Shown: one piece after another, positions 1-5,852 of the stretch | How the letters are laid out: each line of letters begins with the position of its first letter | Numbering within the stretch: position 1 is the first letter of the stretch | Assembly: GCA_016780605.1 (NCBI GenBank) | Contig: JADHLS010000385.1 | Span: 1-5,852, forward strand | Source: Reyranella sp. | Lineage (GTDB): Bacteria; Pseudomonadota; Alphaproteobacteria; Reyranellales; Reyranellaceae | Length of the DNA stretch: 5,852 bases | Direction of reading: 5' to 3' | The notes under the pieces: model-generated | The model's database searches: none | What the model saw: only the letters and a program-made list of their open reading frames with translations | What the model was told of the DNA's origin: nothing | Program-made: the position numbers and the translations under genes

Positions 1-1709
1 CGCGCCAATCGTTCGTGCGGTGGTGCCGCGGCGCCCTGCGGGCGCTCCAGCTCGGTCGTGTCGACCTCTTGCTCATCGGCGCTCACCAGCGGCCACAGCT
101 CGACCCGGCCCGGTGCATTGGTGCGGCTGGGCAGATGCATCACGTCGCCCGGCTCGGCGACGCCGCGCGCCGCGTCCGGCTCGCCGAACACCCAGTCAAC
201 GGCGTCGAGCACCGCCGGCGTCGAGCGGAAGGAGACATTGAGGTCGACCGGCACGAAGCGCCGCTCGGCGAGCCGGCTGCGTTCGGCGAACCATTCGCGC
301 ATCTCCTTGAGCTTGCGCGGATCGGCGCGCTGGAAGCCGAAGATCGACTGCTTGATGTCGCCGACCGCGAAAACCGTGCGCAGGCGCTCGACCGCGCCTT
401 CGCCCGCGAAGAATTCCTCGGTCAGGCGGCGGATCACCTCCCACTGGTCGGGATTGGTGTCCTGCGCCTCGTCGACCAGTACATGGTCGATGCCGCCGTC
501 GAGCTTGTAGAGCACCCAGGCAGCGCTGTCGGCAGACTCCAGCAGCCGCCGCGTGGCGACGATCAGGTCATCGTAGTCGAGCGCCGCGCGACGGCGCTTG
601 ACGCGGGTGTAACGACCGGTGATGTCGAGGGCGAGCCGCAACAGCGCCAGCGTGCGCTCGACCAGCGCCGCGCCATTGATGCGGTCGATCACGCGCGCCA
701 GGCGCTCGGCTTCCCGGCGCAACACGGTCTCGACGTTGGTCATCGCCGCGATCGCCGACCGGCTGGCCAGCCGCTTGGTGATCGTGCCGCTGTTGGTGAA
801 GAAGATCTGGCTGTACTCCGACAGCAGCCGCGGCCGACCTTCGGCTGCCGCTGCGAGCCATTGCGCAATCATGGCGCCCCGCGAGACATCGACGTCCGTG
901 CCCCGGGCCAGGGCGCGCGCGGCGGCCCGCAGCGCTGCGGCGTCGAACGCAGAATCGAGGCAGGCATCGACCGTGAGGCCCATCGCCGTGTCCTCTGGCG
1001 CGCAACCCATATCGCTCGCCAGCCGGTCGCGCAGACGTCGCAAGCCTGCTTCGTCGCCGATGCGCGCCAGCAGCCAGGCGCGCTCGCTCAAAAGCTGGGT
1101 CATCAGCTCGGCGTACTCGGCGATCGAGATGCGGCTCGCCACTGAGCCCAAGGCCTCGACCAGCTCGGCCGGCGCATCGTCGCGCGCCAGCGCCTCCATC
1201 TGCTCGTCGCGGGCGTGGCGCAGCAGCGCCTGGGCCTCGGCCTCGTCCAGCACCTCGAAGCCCGGCGCCACGCCGGCCTCCAGCGGGAAGCGTTTCAGCA
1301 GCGCCTGGCAGAAGGCGTGGATAGTCAGGATGTTGATGCCGCCCGGCGCATCGAGCACGCGCGCGAACAGGCGGCGCGCGACAATGCGGTCAGCAGGCTC
1401 GGGCTTGCGGTCGATCAGGGTCTCGATCGCCTCGTCGAGCTTGTCGTCGGTCATCATGGCCCAGCGGCCGAGCTGCGCGGCCAGCCGGTTGCGCATCTCC
1501 GCCGCAGCCGCCTTGGTGAAGGTGAGGCAGAGGATGCGCTGGGGAAGGACGCGATCGAGCAGCAGGCGCGTCACGCGATCTGTCAGCACCTTGGTCTTGC
1601 CGGTCCCGGCGTTGGCTTCGACCCAGGCCGAGTGCTCGGGCGTGGTGGCGCGGCGTTGCGCATCGGTCGCGAGAGCCAAGGGATCGAGGGCTGGATCGAG
1701 CACGCTCAT
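1..1709 (-). CDS. addA: AddA, helicase-nuclease subunit of AddAB (N-terminal 569 residues; runs off left edge)
   Basis: AddA is the UvrD/RecB-like (SF1A) helicase and nuclease subunit of the cytoplasmic AddAB complex. With AddB it unwinds and resects double-strand breaks so that RecA can load. The frame is open from the ATG at 1709 to the left edge with no stop. Visible in order: Q-motif region with Gln18; Walker A ANAGTGKT at residues 32-39 (Lys38, Thr39); motif Ia LTFTKAAAAEM at 62-72; TIHAFCQ at 129-135, followed by the family-typical RFPLEAGV; Walker B DEAQDTN at 413-419 (Asp413, Glu414); motif III VGDIKQSIFGFQ at 449-460; motif IV SFRS at 493-496. AddA of alphaproteobacteria is usually somewhat over 1,100 residues (from memory). 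The later helicase motifs and the C-terminal PD-(D/E)XK nuclease should therefore lie beyond the edge and cannot be judged here. The start is supported by an ATGA overlap with the addB stop, a GAGGA-type ribosome site just upstream, and the Q motif and Walker A at the normal distance from Met1. All seen helicase residues are intact. Confidence 0.96.
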   Translation of the reverse strand, partial: MSVLDPALDPLALATDAQRRATTPEHSAWVEANAGTGKTKVLTDRVTRLLLDRVLPQRILCLTFTKAAAAEMRNRLAAQLGRWAMMTDDKLDEAIETLIDRKPEPADRIVARRLFARVLDAPGGINILTIHAFCQALLKRFPLEAGVAPGFEVLDEAEAQALLRHARDEQMEALARDDAPAELVEALGSVASRISIAEYAELMTQLLSERAWLLARIGDEAGLRRLRDRLASDMGCAPEDTAMGLTVDACLDSAFDAAALRAAARALARGTDVDVSRGAMIAQWLAAAAEGRPRLLSEYSQIFFTNSGTITKRLASRSAIAAMTNVETVLRREAERLARVIDRINGAALVERTLALLRLALDITGRYTRVKRRRAALDYDDLIVATRRLLESADSAAWVLYKLDGGIDHVLVDEAQDTNPDQWEVIRRLTEEFFAGEGAVERLRTVFAVGDIKQSIFGFQRADPRKLKEMREWFAERSRLAERRFVPVDLNVSFRSTPAVLDAVDWVFGEPDAARGVAEPGDVMHLPSRTNAPGRVELWPLVSADEQEVDTTELERPQGAAAPPHERLA

Positions 1710-4648
1710 TGTTCCTCGTCTCCGCCCGCCGTCGACCATTCGGCAACGCGCTCGAGATGCTCGTAGTCGTTGAAATGCGGGATGTAGGCCGGCCAGGGCA
1801 GGGCGGCATAGGCGGTGTCAGGCTTGGCGAAATGTGCCGCCATCTTGTCGACCAGGGCCACCATCGCCGGCACCAGCTCATCGCTCTCCTTGATGTCGAT
1901 CACCTTGCCGCCGTCGCCGAGGCCATTGGCCTGCCAATAGGACAGCCGCACCGACTGCGCCTTGCCCTCGATCTTGGCAAAGCCGCCGCGTTCGGCCATT
2001 GCCGCCTCGAGCAGGAGCTGCGGCGCGAACAGCGCCTCGAGCTCCTTGTTGGAGGGCACGCGGCCGGTCTTGTAGTCGATGATCTCCCAGAAGCCGCGTT
2101 CGAGCTCGTCGATGCGATCGGCGCGGCCCTCGATGGTGAGCGGCCGGCTCGGCGGGCCGACGGTGAGGGCGCCGGTGGTCTCGCTGGCCAGCAGCCGGGC
2201 GCCGGCGCGGCGGCGCGCGTTCTCCGTCGCCACGAGCCAGCGCGCCAGGCGCTGGAAGCGCGGCCACCAGAAGGCGCGCTCGGCCGGCGCTGTCAGCAAT
2301 GCGCCGAGATGCTTCTCACCCAGCGCCTCGAACTCGCTCGCCGCGACTGGCGGCAGCAGGCCGGAGGGATAGGCCGCCAGGAATTCGTCCAGCGCATCGT
2401 GCAGGGCATTGCCGCGATCGGCCGCACCCAGCTCCGCCTCGAGCGGATCGAGCGCCTTCAACCCCAGGATGCGCCGCGCATAGAGTCCGTAGGGGTCGCG
2501 CCGCCACTGCTCGATGCTGGAGACCGAAAGCCGCGTCGGCCGCGCCGCCACGGGCGGGCGCGGTTCGGGACGCCGCCACGGCGCATAACCTTTCGGCCGG
2601 TCGATCTCGTCGGCCCACGCCAGATACTCGCGCTGTCCGCGCTGGATGTACTCGGGAGGGCGGCCCTTGCCGGGCTCGTAGCCGAACAAGGCGTCGAGTC
2701 GCGCCAGCCAGCGCGACGACACGGTCGGCGCGCCGCCTTCGCGCTCGGCGCGCGTCAGCAGCACGCGGTCGGCGCCCAGCGCCGAGACGAAATCGTGCGC
2801 CGACAGTCCGATGCGGCGCTCGGGCTGCGGCAGGCCAAGCGCGGCGCGCATCGGCCGGTTGAGCCACGGACCTGTCTCGACAGCGGGCGGCCAGGTGCCC
2901 TCGTTCAGCCCGCCCAGCACCAGCAGGTCGGCGCGTTGCAGGCGCGCTTCCAGCGGGCCCCAGATGGCGAGCCGCGGATGGCGGCCAAAGCGCGGGCGGA
3001 CGATCTCGGGCTCGAGCATGGCGGCGAGCAACGCCGGCCATTCGCCGCCATCGATGGTGGCAGTGCCCGTCCAGGCGGCGCGCAGCCGGGCCAGCGCATC
3101 GGCGAGCGCTTCGCCGGCATCCCCGGACCACAGCGCGTCGGCGGACGCCACGGTCTCGGCCGCGGCGATCGTTGCATCGAGCAGCGCGTCAGGCGCGGCG
3201 CCTGCTTCCATCAAGGGCGCCAGCGCGGCGGTCGCCGCTTCCAGCCGGTCGATCAGCTGGTGCACGGCGAGCCTGTCGGTGAGATCTCCGAAGCGCGCCT
3301 TGTCGATCCGCGCACAGATCGCCAGCAGGCCCGGGGCCGGCTTCAGGCCGCGCAGGCATTTGCGGTCGAGACGCCGCGCGGCGTCGAGCACGGCCGCGCG
3401 ATCGCCGCCCAGCGTGGTGAGCGGATGCTTCAGCAGGGCAAGCAGGGCGACCGGCGCGAAGCCTTCGTCGATCGCGCGCACCAGCGCCAGCAACAGCTCC
3501 GCCGGCGGCGCGTCGCTGAGCGGCGTGCCGGCCGAATCGTCTATGTCGATGTTCCAGCGCTTGAGCTCGGCCGCGACGCGACGCGCAAGATCGCGGTCGG
3601 GCGTCACCAGGGCGGCGGTACGGCCCGCGTCCTTCAAAGTCTCGCGCAGCGCGAGGGCGATGACCAAGGCCTCCTGGTGAGGCGTCGCACAATCGGCGCG
3701 CGTCACATGCTCGAGAGTCGACGCCGGTGGGCGTGACCAGTCCTCGGTGGTCTCCGCCGGCCGCATCAGCTCGGTGATGAGGAGATGCCGTGTCGAGCCC
3801 GCGCCGCCGGCCCAATCGGTGACATCCTGTCGCTCGCAACCGAGCGCTTTCAGGAGCTCGCGCAGGCCGAACTGGGGATGCGTCTCGTCGAGCTCGTTCC
3901 AGCTGCGCTCGTCCATATCGCGGTCGAGTCCGGGAAGGACCACCCGGCCCTGAGGCAGGGCCGCGATCACCGACAGGAGCTCGCGCGTCGCGGGCTGCGA
4001 GCCGGTTGACCCCGCGGCGATGACGGGCGTGGCCGGCGGCTCGGCGCGCCAGCGCGTCGCCTGGGCGCGGATCGCCTGGGTGCGTCGCTCGATGGCATCG
4101 ATCTGGCCACGATCGGCCAGGACCTGCGGCCAGTGTTCGCCGACGATCGCAAGGAAGCGGAGCGTGCGCTGCCAGTGGCTGGCGAAGTTGCCCTCGACCA
4201 GACTCTCGAGTCGCTCGAAGGAGACGCCTTCGATGGCAAGCTCGTCGAGCAGGCGGCCAAGCTCGCGCGCCAACATCAAGGCCTGCGCCGCCGATTGCGC
4301 GATCGGCTCACCGCCGTCGGTGAAGGCCGCGACGAGCCTCGCCAGCAGGGCGTCACGCTCGGCGGGCTCGATGGCGGGTGGCAGGGCAAGCGCGCCGCTG
4401 TCGCCCGATGCCAGTTCCCATTCGCTCTCGTCGACGTCGCCCAGCGGCGCCATGCGCGGCAGGATCGTGGGCTTGCCGCCGGCGGCGCGTAGGAAAGCCT
4501 CGCGCAGCGCGCGCACCGAGCGCCGCGTCGGTACCAGGATCAGGACATCGGCGAGCGCCAGCGGATCGCCGCCGTGCTCGGCCAGCACCCCCGCCGCCAG
4601 CTCGTCGGCGAAGCGACGATCGATGGCGATGGTGAGGACGCGGCTCAT
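1706..4648 (-). CDS. addB: AddB, nuclease/structural subunit of AddAB, alphaproteobacterial type (980 aa, complete)
   Basis: AddB is the partner of AddA in break resection. It has an inactivated helicase-like body that scans DNA and a C-terminal RecB-like nuclease that cuts one strand. Seen: an N-terminal segment VLILVPTRRSVRALREAFL (35-53) where other AddB families carry a Walker A; AGSTGS at 212-217; a WGPLEAR...GGLNEGTWPP block at 563-588, a hallmark of AddB/RecC-like proteins. The nuclease follows: Arg-Gly-Asn-Ala-Leu-His with His750, GRADRID with Asp844, IIDYKTG with Asp858 and Lys860, and PQLLLEAAM with Gln877. These match the His, Asp, Asp-X-Lys and Gln positions of RecB-family nucleases, so the site looks intact. 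Length fits the alphaproteobacterial AddB family (about 1,000 aa). No P-loop of GxxGxGK[ST] form is present. The protein has only four cysteines, all before the nuclease domain, so the four-cysteine Fe-S clamp of Bacillus AddB is absent. Both ends overlap neighbours by four bases (ATGA). The ATG at 4648 is chosen because of that overlap; it has no clear Shine-Dalgarno. Confidence 0.96.
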   Translation of the reverse strand: MSRVLTIAIDRRFADELAAGVLAEHGGDPLALADVLILVPTRRSVRALREAFLRAAGGKPTILPRMAPLGDVDESEWELASGDSGALALPPAIEPAERDALLARLVAAFTDGGEPIAQSAAQALMLARELGRLLDELAIEGVSFERLESLVEGNFASHWQRTLRFLAIVGEHWPQVLADRGQIDAIERRTQAIRAQATRWRAEPPATPVIAAGSTGSQPATRELLSVIAALPQGRVVLPGLDRDMDERSWNELDETHPQFGLRELLKALGCERQDVTDWAGGAGSTRHLLITELMRPAETTEDWSRPPASTLEHVTRADCATPHQEALVIALALRETLKDAGRTAALVTPDRDLARRVAAELKRWNIDIDDSAGTPLSDAPPAELLLALVRAIDEGFAPVALLALLKHPLTTLGGDRAAVLDAARRLDRKCLRGLKPAPGLLAICARIDKARFGDLTDRLAVHQLIDRLEAATAALAPLMEAGAAPDALLDATIAAAETVASADALWSGDAGEALADALARLRAAWTGTATIDGGEWPALLAAMLEPEIVRPRFGRHPRLAIWGPLEARLQRADLLVLGGLNEGTWPPAVETGPWLNRPMRAALGLPQPERRIGLSAHDFVSALGADRVLLTRAEREGGAPTVSSRWLARLDALFGYEPGKGRPPEYIQRGQREYLAWADEIDRPKGYAPWRRPEPRPPVAARPTRLSVSSIEQWRRDPYGLYARRILGLKALDPLEAELGAADRGNALHDALDEFLAAYPSGLLPPVAASEFEALGEKHLGALLTAPAERAFWWPRFQRLARWLVATENARRRAGARLLASETTGALTVGPPSRPLTIEGRADRIDELERGFWEIIDYKTGRVPSNKELEALFAPQLLLEAAMAERGGFAKIEGKAQSVRLSYWQANGLGDGGKVIDIKESDELVPAMVALVDKMAAHFAKPDTAYAALPWPAYIPHFNDYEHLERVAEWSTAGGDEEQ
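1710..1723 (-). promoter_or_regulatory. Ribosome binding site of addA, inside the 3' end of addB
   Basis: On the minus strand the bases before the addA ATG read GGAGACGAGGAACA. GAGG (1717-1714) lies four bases from the start codon and GGAG (1723-1720) ten bases away, so one or both can pair with the 16S rRNA tail. The site lies wholly within the last codons of addB (the Asp-Glu-Glu-Gln end). It decides the addA start and, together with the ATGA overlap, points to coupled translation of the two subunits. Confidence 0.65.
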
Positions 4649-5349
4649 CCCGGCGATTGCCCAAGGATGCGCTCGGCCGTGGCGAGGGCCTCCGCCGTTC
4701 CGATATGGAACCAGTCGCCGTCGTGGATCGTGCCGTACAGCCGACCTTCGGCCTCGGCGCGATTCCAGAGCTCGAGCAGGGAAAACGGTCCGTCAGGCGA
4801 ATCGCGAAACAGCCTGGGACTGCAGATCGACAGGCTTGCGAAGACGTAGGGCGACAACGGCGCCGTGCCGCGATGACGAAGGCGTCCGCGCGGCTCGAGA
4901 AAATAGTCGCCGCGATCCTTGGGCTCGCGGCCGATCACCTTGTGCATGGACTGAATCAGCAGAAACGCATCCATGCGCTCGTCATCCCATCGATTCTTGA
5001 GTCGCGTGAGGATGGGCTCCTTCGCTTCGCGCCACAGCCCGTCACCATTGACCACGAAGAAGGGCTTGTTGCCCAGGACCGGCAGGGCGTTCTTTACGCT
5101 GCCGCCGGTTCCCAGCAACCGATCCTCGACGATGATGTGGGCGCGGCCCTGGACGCGATCAATGATCTGCTGGCCGAGGTAGTGGACGTTGATCACGATG
5201 TTGGTGATGCCAAAGGCAATGAGACGATCCAGGCTGCGCTCGAGCATCGACATCCCGGCAACCGGGATCAGCGGCTTGGGCGTCTTGTCGGTCAGCGGCC
5301 GCATGCGCTCGCCGCGCCCGGCGGCCAGGATCATCGCCGAATCGATCAT
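4645..5349 (-). CDS. murU: MurU-like sugar-1-phosphate nucleotidyltransferase (234 aa, complete)
   Basis: This is a nucleotidyltransferase of the NTP_transferase (Rossmann-like) family that joins a sugar 1-phosphate to an NTP with release of pyrophosphate. Seen: the nucleotide-binding signature LAAGRGERMRPLT at 8-20, TPKPLIPVAG at 23-32 with the conserved Lys25, GTGGSVKNALP at 80-90, VVNGD at 99-103 with the probable metal-binding Asp103, and the closing DWFHIGT at 212-218. The short length, with no C-terminal left-handed beta-helix, excludes GlmU-type bifunctional enzymes and fits MurU (MurNAc-alpha-1-phosphate uridylyltransferase), which makes UDP-MurNAc in the peptidoglycan recycling route that bypasses de novo MurA/MurB synthesis. 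The specificity is inferred mainly from the adjoining AmgK-like kinase. A mannose-1-phosphate guanylyltransferase or glucose-1-phosphate transferase label is the main alternative, since these share the same motifs. The ATG at 5349 overlaps the kinase stop (ATGA) and has a GGAG four bases upstream; the end overlaps addB by four bases. Confidence 0.85.
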   Translation of the reverse strand: MIDSAMILAAGRGERMRPLTDKTPKPLIPVAGMSMLERSLDRLIAFGITNIVINVHYLGQQIIDRVQGRAHIIVEDRLLGTGGSVKNALPVLGNKPFFVVNGDGLWREAKEPILTRLKNRWDDERMDAFLLIQSMHKVIGREPKDRGDYFLEPRGRLRHRGTAPLSPYVFASLSICSPRLFRDSPDGPFSLLELWNRAEAEGRLYGTIHDGDWFHIGTAEALATAERILGQSPG

Positions 5350-5852
5350 GTAACTCCAATACGCCGCAGGTCGGGCGGCAGCAGACGGTCGACCCAGGCG
5401 CGCAGCGGTTCAAGCGCATCGTGTTTCAGGGCGCGCTCGAACATGCGCCACACCCGCGGCAGGTGCTGCAGGTAATCCGGCTTGCCATCCCGCTTCAGCA
5501 GGCGGACGAACAGGCCGATGATCCGGGCATGGCGTTGCGCCGCCATCAGCGCAAAGCCGGTCGCGAATTCGCCGGCGTTGAGCCCCGTCTCGGCGATGTA
5601 ACGAGCGAGGCAGGCGCGATGCACCGAAGGCGCCACGTCGCGCCGGGCATCCTCGATCAGCGAGACGAGGTCGTAGGAGGGGTGGCCCTGCTGGGCGTCC
5701 TGAAAATCGAGCAGCCCGCAGGCTTTCACGCCCGGCCGAGCCGGCAGCCACAGAAGATTGTCCTTGTGATAGTCGCGCAGCAGCAGGGTGTCGGCCATTG
5801 CCGGCATGTTGCGCAGACAAGCGCGCCAGGCGGCGCGATAGGCCTCGGTCTC
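5346..5852 (-). CDS. amgK: AmgK-like kinase, aminoglycoside phosphotransferase fold (C-terminal 168 residues; 5' end beyond right edge)
   Basis: The frame is open from the right edge to the TGA at 5348-5346. A Met occurs at 5807, but coding-like sequence (ETEAYRAAWRACLRN) continues in frame to the edge, so that Met is internal and the gene is 5'-truncated by the window. Counting from the edge, residues 24-36 read LLRDYHKDNLLWL. This is the Brenner-type catalytic loop of APH kinases, with Asp27 as catalytic base and Asn32 as metal ligand. LLDFQDA at 47-53 supplies the second metal-binding Asp49 (5706-5708). A downstream YDLVSLIEDARRDV segment is typical of alphaproteobacterial members of this family. 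The family phosphorylates small molecules. Next to a murU-like gene the likely role is the anomeric MurNAc/GlcNAc 1-kinase AmgK, which feeds MurU in cell-wall recycling. This substrate is inferred from context; the half in view does not prove it, and drug resistance is unlikely given the housekeeping neighbours. Full length would be roughly 330-350 residues. Confidence 0.85.
   Translation of the reverse strand, partial: ETEAYRAAWRACLRNMPAMADTLLLRDYHKDNLLWLPARPGVKACGLLDFQDAQQGHPSYDLVSLIEDARRDVAPSVHRACLARYIAETGLNAGEFATGFALMAAQRHARIIGLFVRLLKRDGKPDYLQHLPRVWRMFERALKHDALEPLRAWVDRLLPPDLRRIGVT
5350..5357 (-). promoter_or_regulatory. Ribosome binding site of the murU-like gene, inside the kinase 3' end
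   Basis: The minus strand reads GGAGTTAC directly before the ATG at 5349, which places a GGAG core four bases upstream of the start. It is embedded in the final codons of the kinase gene and supports the start that overlaps the kinase stop codon. Confidence 0.65.

Larger units (their letters stand above)
1706..5349 (-). other. Operon with three identical ATGA stop-start overlaps
   Basis: The junctions at 5346-5349, 4645-4648 and 1706-1709 all read ATGA on the minus strand: the ATG of the downstream gene shares its TG with the TGA of the upstream gene. Every base of the window is therefore coding on this strand apart from shared stops, and there is no room for an independent intergenic promoter or terminator. 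Co-transcription and translational coupling follow by inference. The operon promoter and any earlier genes lie beyond 5852, and its end lies beyond position 1. Confidence 0.85.

Noticed and set aside
15..1773. Long plus-strand open frames (15-1145 and 619-1773) opposite addA
   Set aside because: They have low-complexity Arg/Ala/Ser composition and no motifs, and the opposite strand carries five conserved AddA helicase motifs in one uninterrupted frame.
1709..3736. A 675-codon open frame on the plus strand, antisense to the 3' two thirds of addB
   Set aside because: It is rich in Arg, Gln, Ala and Gly with no recognisable domain, and lies fully opposite a gene with intact catalytic motifs. 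Codon bias in high-G+C DNA readily removes stops from the complementary strand.
4020..5475. Plus-strand open frames opposite the addB start, the murU-like gene and the kinase (4020-5000, 4657-5475)
   Set aside because: They run antisense across three real gene starts and ends, with no domain or plausible ribosome site; they are shadows.
5805..5807. Met codon at 5807 as the start of a short 153-residue kinase protein
   Set aside because: The frame stays open to the window edge with sensible residues upstream, and the kinase N-lobe would be missing, so this Met is internal to a longer gene.
1..5852. Search for a new defence system, mobile element, CRISPR array, tRNA or other RNA gene
   Set aside because: No repeat array, transposase, integrase, terminal inverted repeat or structured RNA signature was seen. 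Every base is accounted for by four housekeeping genes.
5346..5852. The kinase as an aminoglycoside-resistance gene
   Set aside because: It has the APH fold, but it is coupled to a murU-like gene inside a housekeeping operon, which favours a sugar kinase role; nothing points to acquired resistance.

Overview
The window is a gene-dense stretch of a strongly G+C-rich bacterial chromosome. All the genes read on the minus strand, from the right edge to the left. The gene set and order (an AmgK-like sugar kinase, a MurU-like nucleotidyltransferase, addB, addA) and the 'alphaproteobacterial type' AddB sequence point to an alphaproteobacterium. A Rhodospirillales- or Hyphomicrobiales-like member is plausible, but genus cannot be assigned from this sequence.

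Layout, in transcription order: (1) 5852-5346, the 3' half of an aminoglycoside-phosphotransferase-fold kinase, cut by the right edge; (2) 5349-4645, a complete 234-residue sugar-1-phosphate nucleotidyltransferase; (3) 4648-1706, a complete 980-residue AddB; (4) 1709-1, the N-terminal 569 residues of AddA, cut by the left edge. Each of the three junctions is the same four-base ATGA overlap, in which the start codon of the next gene shares bases with the TGA of the previous one. There is no intergenic DNA, and no internal promoter or terminator is needed. The four genes are therefore almost certainly one translationally coupled operon whose promoter lies beyond the right edge.

Functionally the operon joins two processes. 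The first two genes fit the anomeric-kinase plus uridylyltransferase pair (AmgK/MurU) that recycles MurNAc to UDP-MurNAc for peptidoglycan synthesis. The last two encode the AddAB helicase-nuclease, which resects double-strand breaks for RecA-dependent repair. The pairing is an established alphaproteobacterial arrangement as far as I know, so I do not regard it as a new system. I saw no mobile element, CRISPR array, RNA gene or defence-type cassette. The plus strand carries several long open frames, but they are antisense shadows typical of high-G+C coding DNA. The points most worth checking are the three identical coupled junctions, the lack of a recognisable Shine-Dalgarno before addB, and an AddB nuclease domain with no cysteines for the iron-sulfur cluster known from Bacillus AddB.
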